A DNA stretch of 64,000 nt from Gracilaria domingensis (GCA_022539475.1 VCMS01000117.1:62001-126000); one strand, 5' to 3'. Counted from the stretch's first letter, positions 9,894 through 20,565 are shown. Numbers and translations: made by a program. Notes: generated by a model not told the origin, from the sequence alone.

Positions 9894-10612
9894 AAGAGTA
9901 GATGAGATGCTACCCATATTGATTTTTTGTGCTTAACAATCTTCAAGAACACAATTTGTTTGCCCTGCTTTTCGTGGCGTGTGTTCTTGTGATGTTAAAA
10001 GAGTTTTGTTTTATACATATCTCACATCACGTTTCCTTTCGACTTGGGACGCAAACGGCCTAGATTCGTAGAGAGATCTTACTCTGATTCGACGTATCGC
10101 CAAACAAGAGACAGTGCAGATCCGTTAGTCTATTCATTCATTAGTCCAGTCACCAAGGTTTACAGCCGGAATTCTATCACAGTCGCAAGCCCAACTTCCA
10201 CACCACGTGCATGCCCCAGTGAAACATGGATTGTCTGCAAGGGTGTTGGTAAGTGGCTTCGAAACTGCAGTGCAACGGAAGGCTAACGTCGCACATCGCA
10301 AATACAGTATATTCCTGATCAATAAGGAACCTTCGCGCACTGATCAGGCCTGATACAGATCGAATGCGTGTTCGTAAATAAGGCAATTCGTGCGAGTGTC
10401 GCTGCCTCGTTCCAGCTCCAACCCGTTCGGACTCCGAACTTCGGAGGCAGACAACGAGCCCATTTCTCAATTTTCGTGTTCTGCAGCGCTACGGAGGGAG
10501 CAGATAGCCTTCTTCCTGTGCAGAATTGCAAGAAAGCTGGAGGCGGGTATTCCTGTGGTTCATTTATGACATAGATAGACTCTATGTTAGGCTCTCGCCA
10601 TCAACGCCGTTG
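9894..10612. other. Intergenic between convergent genes, nothing supported
   Basis: Holds only short ORFs without motifs. The 3' flank of the iron-binding-type gene (9894-10030) is T-rich and may contain its poly(A) site. Confidence 0.5.
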
Positions 10613-11428
10613 CTACAACCGATCAAATCCCTCATTCGCCTTCCGGATTGCCATTCCCAGCGTCCACAAGTAAAAGCCTTTTGGAAGAATCCAGTTGAAG
10701 AATTTGATCAACTTTCCTCGTAATCCAGGCGTAAAAAGGGGCTTCCTGCCAAAAACGCGGAGCGCCTTCCTCACACAAACATCGGTATCCATTATCTTGT
10801 CACCTCCAAGACTGCTTGTAAACCCTGTTTGATGTACTGCAGTGAACTCTGACTTCACAAAACCAGGTTCCAAGGCCATACACTTTACGTTAAACGGACG
10901 AAACTCTTCGTTCAGTGTGGCAGCCAATGAACTCACGAATGCTTTTGACGCGGAGTACACAGAAGTATATGGAACGCCGCTTGAGGCCAAACTACTCACG
11001 AACATGATGCCTCCTTTCTTTCTCTCACACATCTTTCTGCCAAACAAACGCGCCAACGAAGTCACGGCCCCGATATTCAATTGAATCAGCGCGTGAATCT
11101 CTTCTTCTGACTGGGAAACAAAGGGTCCCCAAAGCGCTATGCCAGCGTTATTGACCAGGAAACCAACCTCTAGCATTTCCGTCATTTCTGCAATACGTTC
11201 AATCGCCCCGCTCTCCGTCAAATCGGCCTGGATAACCACCGTGCTTCGATCGTACTTTTTCTCGATGTCATCTGCAATTGCTCGCAGTCTTTCGAGTCGG
11301 CGCGCGATGAGCACGATGTGAAAACCCTGTGCTCCGAGCTGTTGAGCGAATTCGGCACCGATTCCGGAAGATGCCCCCGTTACTACGGCCCAAGGACCGT
11401 ACTTCTGGAGAAGATGTGTCTGACACAT
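10613..11428 (-). CDS. Short-chain dehydrogenase/reductase (DltE/17-beta-HSD-like)
   Basis: A 271-residue classical SDR using NAD(P)H. The Rossmann glycine motif TGASSGIG follows the strand WAVV near residue 14. ARRLERL after the second strand suggests NADP preference. The NNAG motif, catalytic Ser in FVSSLASSG and the YSASK Tyr/Lys pair are all intact, as is the PGFVKSEF segment. The C-terminal ~60 residues (KLIKFFNWILPKGFYLWTLG) are hydrophobic and could attach it to a membrane, as in lipid or steroid-acting SDRs. Substrate cannot be assigned. Confidence 0.9.
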   Translation of the reverse strand: MCQTHLLQKYGPWAVVTGASSGIGAEFAQQLGAQGFHIVLIARRLERLRAIADDIEKKYDRSTVVIQADLTESGAIERIAEMTEMLEVGFLVNNAGIALWGPFVSQSEEEIHALIQLNIGAVTSLARLFGRKMCERKKGGIMFVSSLASSGVPYTSVYSASKAFVSSLAATLNEEFRPFNVKCMALEPGFVKSEFTAVHQTGFTSSLGGDKIMDTDVCVRKALRVFGRKPLFTPGLRGKLIKFFNWILPKGFYLWTLGMAIRKANEGFDRL

Positions 11429-11946
11429 TTTCAGGGTGATTACTGGCGACAGGAATAACCCGAGTGAGGGAATACTGCGATCCGCGTGATAAGTTTAGAG
11501 CAGCAACGGCACCTTCCGATTGGGTTGGGCACAGGTGCTCGCGAACCTTTGTTGTGATGGCGACGAGCGCTGTGAGCGATAGATTCGGAGTGCTCTCGTG
11601 TGCAGCTCAAAAAAGGTGAGCTCTGTCAACAAACTCGTTCCATAATCATGAGGCATAACATTCCACAGAAGCCGATATGCCTGATGTCAGCTGCAAAGGT
11701 TAGGAAGGCTACTAGAGATACAGTAAGTCAATAGCATCCTCTCATACTTTTTATGAGTAAGTGGTCCGTGTAGTTCTCTATTCACTACAGGGGTATAGGA
11801 TCTATATTGTTAGGAGGGCTAGCCTACCCTGTCTTGTCTGATGAAGACACCACGTCAGGCTTGATTCCCAGTTCTTCCTCGTTAGTCAAATTGCCAGTCA
11901 TTTTGCGAGGTATGAGGTCAGTTGTTTCGTCTTCATGGTTCTCCTA
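11429..11946. other. Intergenic, nothing supported
   Basis: Separates the SDR promoter from the 3' end of the PutA-type gene. No ORF with recognisable features and no strong repeat is seen. Confidence 0.5.
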
Positions 11947-14900
11947 TCAAGTGCTCATGTTACCAAACCGGTGCATGGTGCGGCTCACGGCTTGTTCACG
12001 GAGGTAGTGGAGTAGCTCTGTGCGGCCATCACCAACAACTTGTTGGTCCGCGATATGTATTCCATGCTGTGCAGCTGCAGCAAGCACCTCGTTTTCTCCC
12101 TCTCCGACAATTCTAACCCTGTTTACATCGAGTGATGATAAACGACTCGCAAACTCGGATGCGCTTTCCTCTCGTGACCAGACAACGGGAAGGCCCACCA
12201 AGTCAACGGCAGCCTTCACACGTCGAATCTCGTATTCGTTCGCGTTCGGAGATATGCGAATTGCAATCCTGTCTAACGGTTTGTAGCGAAGAACATTTGT
12301 TTCAAACTCTAGTCCTGACGGATCGTGTTCGGCACAGAAGTACTCCCATGCCTTCTCGTCCGCGACGACAGCTTTTGCAAGCCATGACTCGCTGCGGAGT
12401 TCATCATCTCGAATGTGCCCAAACTGATTGATGTAGTTGGGACCCCCAGCTTTTGCACCAGGGCCCACCACTGAAGCCTTCCATCCTCCGAAACTCTGTC
12501 GCTGCACAATAGCGCCAGTAATACCTCGATTAATATATGCGTTTCCGACTTGCACGTTGTCCTTCCATTGCTCAATTTCGTCAGGATCAAGGCTGTGAAT
12601 ACCGCCAGTCAACCCGTATTTGTTTCCGTTCTGCATTGCTATAGCTTCGTCAAGGTCCTTAGCCGACATCACGCCTAGGACTGGCCCAAACACCTCGGTT
12701 TGATGAAACCATGAACCGGGTTTTACTCCCATTCGCACCCCAGGCGTCCATAGTTGACCCTCTCCTTCAGCATCTAAGCATCGTGGCTCCACCAACCATG
12801 ATTCACCGTCTTCCAGGGTTGTAAGAGCACGTCTCAGTTTTTCTTCCGGTGGATGGATTAAGGGCCCCATGTTTGTCGAAATGTCGTTCGGAGGGCCAAC
12901 TTTTAAGCTCCTGGCGGCATCTGCCAGCTGCCTACGAAAACGATCCGAATTATAAACGTCTCCGACACAAATCGCCAAGCTTGCAGCGGAACAACGTTGT
13001 CCCGTGTTGGAGAAGGCTGAATTGACCAGGTCGGCAACCGCAAGATCGAGGTCAGCAGCTGAAGATATGATTAACGAGTTTTTCCCAGATGTCTGCGTTT
13101 GATCAGAGTGCACAGAGGAATATTGAGGTTAGCATGAGCAATAATGGTGTAACGGAGAAACATGGAAGAGGATGATAAAACTCACTTCAGCAAATAGTCG
13201 GATGTCGTTCTTCCACGACCGAAACATAGATGCTGTTTCTGAAGCCCCCGTGAGAATTACCCCATCTGCGTTTGTTATAAGACGCTTTCCAACTTCATTT
13301 TCCGGTGCTTGCACGACTTGGAGCACATCCTTTGGTACTCCAGCTCTCCACATACATTCAGCAAGAAGTTCAGCGCAGCGCGGAGTTGAAGGGGATGGCT
13401 TCAATATTACGGCATTTCCAGCTGCAAGAGCAGCCAGAACGCCGCCGCATGGTATTGCCACGGGAAAGTTCCACGGCGCTGCGACGCAAACAACGCCAAG
13501 TGGCTCAAAGTTGTCCGGGATATGATCGCCCATCATACCGTAGTAAGTTGCGAAATCGATCGCTTCACTGACTTCTGGGTCAGCTTCTCCGAATATCTTC
13601 AGTCCCTCATACATCATTGCGTTGATAAGCAGACCGCGGTTTCGGGCAAGCTCGTCTGCAATTGCGGTGAAGACAGCCCTACGCCCTGGGGTGCCTGCGT
13701 CTTTGCTCCACACTCTCATCGCTCTACGAGCTCTCTCGTAAACATTGTCGATTCCACTGGTTGTTTCAACTACACTATCTTCAGAAACTGGTGTAAACAG
13801 TGATGCATCGATCACTTTCTTAGCCCATTCCCTGTTTGACGGGAGCACGGGATCTGTGTCAGGTTCGTTGATGAACTGGTCGCTGTTGTGAAAGCCTTTC
13901 AATGTCATTTCAGACGCAGGCGCCGGTCTCTCTTGCGAACGCCGGGCACCAACCGAAACAGCTTGCTTCTTGAGTACAGCAGTCTTGAATCTCTGTTCCT
14001 CGAGTTGAAACTCTGGCGTATTTGGAGCAAAGCGAGCCATGGATCTGAGAAAGTTGCCAGACGCAGACGTTTCCTCAAAGCGGCGGAAAAGATACGATAT
14101 AGCAACATCGAAATCTTGCACCCGGCACACGGGAGTATACAATAACATGCCGTGTCCCTTGGTAGAAAGCATCGGCGTGTGTGCTGGGGTCATCCCCTGC
14201 AAGTTTTCGAAGCCAACTCGATGAGATACGCCTCTTTGTTCAGCCAGCAGTGTGGCGTACGCCAGGAAAAACAGGTTGTGACTGGCGACGCCAATTCGAA
14301 CACGAGCGGTGTTCTCAGGGGTTAGGACCCAGTCAAGACATTTGAGATAATTGGCATCGGTCTCAGACTTGGCGTCGAAGGTAGCGAGCTGCCAGCCGTG
14401 CATGACGGCATCCACTTTCTCCATGGCGAGATTGGCTCCTTTTACAAGTCTGACCTTAATCTCGCCTTTGCCCGGACGATTGTTTGCCCACGTGACGAGA
14501 TCTTGTAGCGCAGGAAGGGCGTCTGGAAGGTATGCCTGCAGCACGATTCCAGCATCTAGATCTTGAAACTCTGGCTGCTCCAACAGTGTGGTGAAGGCGG
14601 CGATAGTGAGATCAAGATCACGATATTCTTCCATATCAAGATTGATCAATACCTGCGGGTTGGACTTGACGGCTTGTTCGAAGAGAGGACGGAGTGTGAC
14701 GAGAACGCGATGCAGACTGCCCTCAAAGTCCCACGGGTTAAGCTGCGACACAACGCCAGATACCTTGACGGACACGTAGGTGACTCCTGGTTTCTTCAAC
14801 AAATCTATGGCTTCCTGCAGCCTGTGAGCGGCTTCAACGTCCCCAAGAACAGCCTCTCCCAAGAGATTGACGTTTCTGGACACGGAAGACTGTTTGAATT

Positions 14901-15399
14901 GCACTTTGTCGACAATCTGCACAAAGGGGGCGACCATCTGGCGCATTCTGAGACGAGCAGACTGCATGACAGGACCTGGTAAGACGGAGGCAATCGGCAC
15001 AGCAGCAGTCATCAGCAGCCTGTCCAAGGCAGTGAGAAATGGCGGGAGGCCATCGGACCTGATGAGCTTGGACAGAATGGAGGCAGCAACAGTGGAGTTT
15101 TCCGGACGCATGACGCGATCGGTGAACTTCATGATGAAGGACACGGCGCTCTCGTCGTCAGCCAGCTTGGCAGCTAAGCCGCGATCGCCGGACTGGGCGG
15201 CCCAGGCGCGGGTGAGACTGACGACGGGATCAATGAGGGCATGGGCGTCGGGGGATGGGGTCTGGACGGATGGAGGTTCTACGGGCGCGGCAGCCGACGG
15301 CTGAGCCGTGTGCGGACGGAGCTGGGTGAAGAGGGGATGGGCGAGGCGAACGGGCAGCGACGCGATCAAGGAGCGCGGCACGAGCGCGGACGGCTTCAT
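11947..15399 (-). CDS. Bifunctional proline dehydrogenase / P5C dehydrogenase (PutA-type), one intron
   Basis: Exons 13186-15399 and 11947-13092 give about 1119 residues. The enzyme would oxidise proline to P5C (FAD) and then to glutamate (NAD). An Arg/Ser-rich N-terminus suggests mitochondrial import. The ProDH barrel (about 60-500) shows INLDMEEYRDLDLTI, VRLVKGANLAME, VGFENLQGM and DFDVAISYLFRRFEE. The ALDH domain (about 535-960) shows CVAAPWNFPVAIPCGG, VILTGASE, the general base in LFAE (Glu 738), TSGKN, the nucleophile in GQRCSAAS (Cys 772), EVFGPVLGV and GGWKAS. A ~150-residue C-terminal extension resembles that of bacterial long PutAs. No N-terminal ribbon-helix-helix DNA-binding domain is seen. 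Eukaryotes usually keep the two enzymes separate, so the fusion is notable and may derive from bacteria. Confidence 0.92.
13093..13185 (-). other. Intron of the PutA-type gene
   Basis: 93 bp, GTGAGT...CGCAG on the minus strand, between LFAE and TSGKN. Removing it restores the conserved ALDH sequence FAETSGKN. Phase 0. It sits exactly next to the general-base Glu. Confidence 0.88.
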
Positions 15400-15899
15400 G
15401 GTTGCGCAGGGTGGGCGATGGAGAAGGAGGAGGGACGCTTTTCGGCGGACAGACGGAGTTGGGTAAAGAGTTGAGTAAAGAGTTGAGTTTAAACTTTAAG
15501 CCAGATGGGGCGCATTGCGCTGGGCGCGGCGCGAGATCTATCTGCTGAGCGCATCATGGGGGCAGTGCTGAGTGGAACCCTTGCGGGTGTGATGCGCTGC
15601 TTCCGGGGGAGGTTCCACGGCGCGGGGGCGGGGGGGAGGCGGGGCGCGGCCTCGCGCAGCTCTGGCGCGGATACCGCGGCGGGCGCGCGCGGCTACCGGC
15701 GGCGCCAAACAGCCGTCGCGCGGCTGCCTTACGAACGGTACGTATGTAACACGTGACGGCGTGCATGCTCTCTTTCGCATGCGCGCGCTCTCTCGCGCCA
15801 GCGGCTCTTCAGCTCTTCAGTGACGACGCCAGCGAAGGTATAGAAGGCGCCGTTAGATACCCCGCCGCCACCGCGCGGCGCCCCAACAGCACAAACGTC
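15400..15899. other. Divergent promoter region, PutA-type gene / Josephin-like gene
   Basis: GC-rich from 15500 onward, with ORFs on both strands that are composition artefacts. No repeat or clear operator was found. Confidence 0.5.
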
Positions 15900-16801
15900 A
15901 TGTCGCGCGCTCCGTCGCCCGCACGCGACGCGGCTGTCGCCCAGTGTCAGGAGCGCGAGCTCGAGCTCGAGCGCGAGCACGAGCGCGCGCGCGGCTATGA
16001 CGACTATGACGACGAGGACGCCGAGCAGCCGACAGACCAACAAATTGTAGAGGAGATCGGCCTGTTGTATCACCAGGCATGTCCGTCCGTGTACGGCGCT
16101 GCGGTATGTGTCACCCCACTCCCCCTTCCCCCCCCCCCGCCCGCTCCCGGCGCTGCTGCTGACCTCCCACACAGGGTGCGATGAATGCGGTGCTACAGGG
16201 GCCCTACTTTGACGACCACAGCCTGAGCGCGCTGACGGGCGGCATCGAGCTGGACGCGTACGCCATCAACATGGCGCTGCAGTCGTTCGCGCTGACGCTG
16301 CAGCCGGTGCGGTCGCGGCGGTCGCGCACGCCGCTGCACGGCGAGCGCGCGTTCCTGTGCTTCCACGAGCAGCAGTGGTACGCCATCCGGCGCTTCGGCG
16401 TGCACTGGATGCACCTGCGCGACACGCTGCAGCGGCCGTGCAACGTCGAGCGGTTAGAGCTGTGCCTGTCGCAGCAGCAGGCGGACGGCTGCGAGATCTA
16501 CGTGGTGTGCGGCGAGCTGCCGGCGTGCAGCGCGGACGCGCGCGCGTTCTGGCAGGTGCCGTTCTCGTGGCACTCGCTGACGCAGCACGCGTACGAGCGC
16601 TGCGAGCACGACGGCGAGCACGACGGCGACGGCGGCGACGGCGACGGCGACGGCGACGTCGACGCCGACGCGTTCGACCGCCGCTTCGAGGAGGACATGC
16701 GCGCGGCAATCGCGGCCAGCCTGGCCGACGCGTCGCGGCGCGGCAGCGGCGCCGTGACGGCGCGTGACGTGCGCTCCGGCTGCGGCGACTGCGCGCAGTA
16801 A
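15900..16801 (+). CDS. Josephin-fold (ataxin-3-like) protein lacking catalytic residues, with UIM
   Basis: Exons 15900-16103 and 16175-16801 encode 276 residues; the 71-bp intron runs GTATGT to CACAG with a C-rich tract. The second exon aligns by eye to the ataxin-3 Josephin domain: MNAVLQGPYFDDHSLSAL, RAFLCFHEQQWYAIRRFG, VHWMHLRDTLQRP and CEIYVVCGELPACSADA. At the positions of the triad the protein has Gly 66 (for Cys), Gln 135 (for His) and His 148 (for Asn), so cysteine-protease activity should be lost. Cys 61, five residues upstream, is not in the canonical place. An acidic Asp/Gly linker (about 190-212) precedes a UIM-like helix (EEDMRAAIAASLADAS). It probably binds ubiquitin without cleaving it (inference). 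Alternative: a different splice acceptor might restore a Cys, but none is apparent. Confidence 0.75.
16104..16174 (+). other. Intron of the Josephin-like gene
   Basis: 71 bp, GTATGT donor, long C/T tract, ACAG acceptor. Joins VYGAA to GAMNAVLQG in phase 0. Confidence 0.8.
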
Positions 16802-16984
16802 ACGGGCGCGGCGGCGCGCGCGCGCGCGCGCGCGTGGCTGGCACACGTGGGCGCCGCCGCTTGCGCAACGCGCGCGCCGCCGCGCGCATCTCCACGTCAG
16901 CGCCATCCTCACTTCGTTTGCGCCGCCGCCGCGCGCGCGCCCCTCGCATCACCTCCTCCTCCTTCCTCCCTCCTTGTCCCTCAT

Positions 16985-17072
16985 CGCCAATTGCCAGCGC
17001 CCAACTGCCATCGCCCAGCTGCCATCGCGCGACTGCCATCGCCCAATTGCCGTCGCCAACTGCCCCGTCGCC
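16985..17072 (+). repeat. Tandem ~14-bp repeat immediately upstream of the SUMT start codon
   Basis: About six degenerate copies of CGCCCAACTGCCAT run right up to the ATG at 17073. They would lie in the promoter or 5' leader. The variable positions alternate between AATTG, AACTG, AGCTG and GACTG. Confidence 0.8.
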
Positions 17073-17298
17073 ATGGCGTTTGTCACGCCGCTGTCGCTGC
17101 CGCCGCCGTCAACGGCGCCGTCAACGGCGCCGCTCACGCGCGACGCGCGCCCGCGCGAGCCCCTCCCCGCGCGCCGCCGCGCGCCCGCGCGCGCGCACAT
17201 GGCGCAGCCGCCGCCGCCCGCCGGCCAGCCGCCGCCGTTCCCGAGCAGCCTCGACGCGCTGCTGGACACGCTGCGCGCGCAGGCCGCCGCCGACGGCG

Positions 17299-17331
<33 letters not shown>

Positions 17332-18113
17332 CGCGCGTGCATCTGGTGGGCACGGGCCCCGGCGACGCGTCGCTGCTCACGCTGCGCTCGCTGCACCACA
17401 TGCGCACCGCCGACGTGATTCTGTACGACCGGCTGGTGTCGCCGGACATTCTCAACCTGTGCAACCGCGAGGCGCGCCTCATCTACGTCGGCAAGCAGGC
17501 GGGCTTCCACACGCGCTCGCAGCACGACATCCACCTGCTGCTGCGCTTCTTCGCGGCGCAAAACCACAAGGTGGTGCGCCTCAAGGGCGGCGACCCGTTT
17601 GTGTTTGGGCGCGGCGGCGAGGAGCTGCACTACCTGGAGCAGCGCGGCGTGAGCGTCAGCGTGTCGCCGGGCATCACCGCCGCCGCCGGCATCGCCGCCG
17701 AGCTCGGCATGCCGCTCACGCTGCGCGACGTCGCGCACTCGGTGCAGTTCGTCACGGGGCACGCCAAGGACGGCCGCGACGTGGAGCTGTCGCGCGTGGA
17801 CGCGCACACCACGTACGTGGTGTACATGGGGCTGGCGCAGCTGCCGGCCATCGTGCAGCAGCTCATGCGCGGCGGGCTGTGCGCGTCCACGCCGGCCGCG
17901 GCGGTGCAGCGCGGCACCACGCGCCAGCAGCGCGTGGTGACGGCGGAGCTCAGCGAGCTGGCGGCGCGCGTGCAGCAGCACGCGCTGGCCAGCCCCACGC
18001 TGGTGTTCGTGGGCGAGGTGGTGCGCCACAGCCGCGTGTGGGGGCTGGCGCTGGTGGAGGGCCGGCTGGTGGAGCAGCTGGACGCCGCCGCGCTGCGCGC
18101 GCTGGTCGAGTAG
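17073..18113 (+). CDS. Uroporphyrinogen-III C-methyltransferase (SUMT), plastid-targeted
   Basis: 346 residues. SUMT uses two SAM to methylate uroporphyrinogen III to precorrin-2, the first step to siroheme, the cofactor of nitrite and sulfite reductases. The start MAFVTPLSLPPP and the following Arg/Pro/Ala-rich ~85 residues form a plastid transit peptide. The catalytic domain shows LVGTGPGDASLLTLR, VILYDRLVSPDIL, KQAGFHTRSQHDI, VVRLKGGDPFVFGRGGEE, VSPGITAAAGIAAELGMPLT, FVTGHAKDG and VVYMGLAQL. All main SUMT motifs are present. There is no fused CysG dehydrogenase/chelatase domain, so the later siroheme steps must be elsewhere. The gene follows the Josephin-like gene by 272 bp on the same strand. 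Confidence 0.93.
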
Positions 18114-18586
18114 ACGGCCGCACACACTCAACTGTTCTGACTGCAGCGCTTTCGGGGAGGTGCGACGGTAGTGGCGGCGCGACTGGGCGCAGCACACGCG
18201 CAACTGTTCTGACTGGAGCTGTTTACGTAGGTAGGCAGGTACCAACGTACCAACCGTATCCTTGATACCGACGGTGCAAGTGGCGGCTCAATTGGACGCA
18301 GCTCGATTGGACGCAGCACACGCACACACATACACACACACACACACAAAACAACAAACAAACAACTCTTCAACACTGCTGTGACTGCAGCCTTTTACAT
18401 AGGTAGAAGATACACATAAACGCACGCCGCGCGACGCCCCTCCTGTACACAATCCCCCCCCGGAAACCGAAAAAAACATACAACACAAGAGAAGCACACA
18501 AGAGACGCATCACACACACAACAGCCCGAGCAGAACAAGCGGAACAGCGTTCGCCGGCGTGCGTGGCGTCGCGCTGCGCAGCGCGC

Positions 18587-18628
<42 letters not shown>

Positions 18629-18632
18629 TCGC
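18114..18632. repeat. Degenerate tandem repeats and (CA)n tract downstream of SUMT
   Basis: Related units start near 18121, 18193 and 18318 (72 to ~125 bp long). They share CAACTGTTCTGACTG, GTGGCGGC, GACGCAGCACACGC and an ACATAGGTAG or ACGTAGGTAG element. A CA-rich microsatellite lies at about 18318-18350. A (GGC)n run at 18589-18630 abuts the stop codon of the next gene. This is non-coding. Confidence 0.7.
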
Positions 18633-19712
18633 TCACACGGTGGCGTCGGTGGGCTCCATGGGCGCCACCGGCTCGACCACCTTCTGCGAGCGCTCCTGCG
18701 ACGCCAGCCACAGGAAGTAGGGCCCCAGCGCCATGGTCATGAACACAAGCCCGTTGTGCATGGACAGGCCGTCCTGCACCGGAATCGGCAGCAGCCCAAA
18801 CTGCACAATGGTGAAGTTGAGGAAGGCAAACACGTACACGACCATGCCGGTGATGTAGTAGCCCATGCCCGACGGCAGCGCGCTGACCACGGCGGCCAGC
18901 ATGCCGTACAGCCCGTACAGCGTGACCAGCAGCCCCACAAAGACGGTGAAGCCCGGCTCGCGGCCGACGTTGGGCGGGAAGGCGAAGAACGGGCCGCCGT
19001 CCTCAAAGGTGCCGTCGTCCACGTGCGCCTCCAGGATGCAGCCGGTGAGCAGCGTCCAGAAGCCCGCCAGCGCGATGTTGCCGTTCCAGAACATGGCGCG
19101 CATGGTGTTGCCCGTGTTCTGCATCATGAAGTTGGTGCCGGTGGCGGCGGCAATGAGGCGGCCAAAGAAGATAAACTGGCCGCCCTGCAGCGCGAGGCAG
19201 AAGTGGAAGGAGGTGGCGATGCCCAGCGTGATGAGGAAGCGCGTGAGGCCGCGCGACACGCCCGGCAGCAGGCGCTCGTCGTCCACGGCCAGCGACGCGG
19301 CCAGCGCGGCGGGGCGCGCAAACACAAACACAAGGAAGACGTACCAGCCCATGGCGCTCTGCGAGAACATGCACACCTTGGTGAGCATGGTGTTGTAGAA
19401 GCGGAAGACGAGCGCGGCGCCGCCCACGAAGAGGCCGAGGAAGCCGAAGATGACCTCGAAGAGGCCGCCAAAGAAGAAGACGCCGACGCGGATGCGGCCG
19501 TTCTCAAAGTCGCCCAGACTGGGGTACGGGTCGGCGGCGAGGCCGTTGAAGCGCAGCGCGCCCTCGTTGATGACGAGGATACTCCACACGAGCAGCAGGC
19601 CGGCGGCCTCCATGAAGGGGGTGCCGGTGTGCACGACGGTCTGCTTGATGGGCTCGTCGGCGGGCGGGGGGGTGGTGGTGTCGGCGGCGGGCGCCGGTTG
19701 GGTATCGGCCAT
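18633..19712 (-). CDS. Multi-pass membrane protein, family not recognised
   Basis: About 359 residues from MADTQPAPAADT, chosen because the 39 upstream in-frame residues come from the CACACT microsatellite (Cys-Glu repeats). After a Pro/Thr-rich N-terminus of ~30 residues there are roughly eight hydrophobic segments, for example FMEAAGLLLVWSILVI, VGVFFFGGLFEVIFGFLGLF, GWYVFLVFVFARPAALAA, FTVFVGLLVTLYGLYGML and VVYVFAFLNFTIVQFGLL. The C-terminus is short and charged. The Gly-rich helices recall small-molecule channels of the GPR1/FUN34/YaaH type, but the diagnostic NPAPLGL motif is absent, so I do not assign it. It is transcribed toward SUMT. Confidence 0.75.
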   Translation of the reverse strand: MADTQPAPAADTTTPPPADEPIKQTVVHTGTPFMEAAGLLLVWSILVINEGALRFNGLAADPYPSLGDFENGRIRVGVFFFGGLFEVIFGFLGLFVGGAALVFRFYNTMLTKVCMFSQSAMGWYVFLVFVFARPAALAASLAVDDERLLPGVSRGLTRFLITLGIATSFHFCLALQGGQFIFFGRLIAAATGTNFMMQNTGNTMRAMFWNGNIALAGFWTLLTGCILEAHVDDGTFEDGGPFFAFPPNVGREPGFTVFVGLLVTLYGLYGMLAAVVSALPSGMGYYITGMVVYVFAFLNFTIVQFGLLPIPVQDGLSMHNGLVFMTMALGPYFLWLASQERSQKVVEPVAPMEPTDATV

Positions 19713-20138
19713 ATTGCGGGGGGGTTGGGGGGGGGGGGGGGGTTGGAGGGGGGGTATTGGAGTGGGAGAAGACGCACACGCAGGGGAGTCGGGGCACTCA
19801 CACTCACACTCACACTCACACTCACACACTCACACTCACACTCACACACTCACACTCACACTCACACACTCACACTCACAGTGACGGAGGCACGGCGGAA
19901 AGCGGCGGCGGCGGCGGCGGGGGTGCGGGGGGGGAAACGGGTCGCGGGGGGCGGGGGGCGGGGGCGCGCGCGATCGGGTGAACGTATCGGCTTAAGTACG
20001 GCGGCGTCGGCGCGGCGCGCGCCCATTGGGCGCGCGCGCGGAGATTGCGCCGTTCGAATCTGCCATGACTGTACGCCTGCACGCGCAAACGTCGCGCGGC
20101 GGCGCGCGCGACGTGGAAGCGCACGTGGCGCGCGCGCC
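19713..20138. other. Upstream region of the membrane protein: G-tract and CACACT array
   Basis: A nearly uninterrupted G-tract runs about 19716-19757 and could form a G-quadruplex or slip during replication. It is followed by a CACACT/CACACA satellite at about 19797-19878. Further on lies GC-rich sequence down to the 3' end of the BRCT gene at 20139. No gene is supported. Confidence 0.7.
19797..19878 (+). repeat. (CACACT)n microsatellite
   Basis: About 82 bp of CACACT units with periodic CACACACT variants, between the membrane-protein start codon and the 3' end of the BRCT gene. Confidence 0.9.
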
Positions 20139-20283
20139 TCACAGCGGCGCGCGCGCGGCGGCCACGCGCGCGGCGCGCGCCGCCGCGAGCCTTCGCGCCG
20201 CGGCGGCGCGCGCGGCGGCGCCGCCGGCGCGCCGCGGCTCGGCGACGGCGGCGGCGAGCGCCAGCCGCAGCCACGGCGCCGCC

Positions 20284-20326
<43 letters not shown>

Positions 20327-20525
20327 GCCACACGGCGGCCAGGTCGTCGTCGTCGCGCGCGCAGCGCAGCAGCCGCGCAAACAGCAGCGCGCACTCCACG
20401 TCGGCCGCGTGCGGCAGCGCGGCCGCCAGCGCGCGCGTCACGTCGCCCAGCACGCCGCCCGCCGCCGCGCCGTCGCGCGCCGCGCCGTCGCACAGCGCGC
20501 GCAGCCACGCGCGCATGCGCGCCGT

Positions 20526-20565
<40 letters not shown>

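Noticed and set aside
16847-18265. 472-codon plus-strand ORF overlapping SUMT
   Set aside because: Frame-shifted shadow rich in Ala/Arg/His; SUMT in the other frame has all family motifs.
18633-19712. Assignment of the membrane protein to the GPR1/FUN34/YaaH acetate-channel family
   Set aside because: The diagnostic NPAPLGL motif is absent and helix count is higher; left unassigned.
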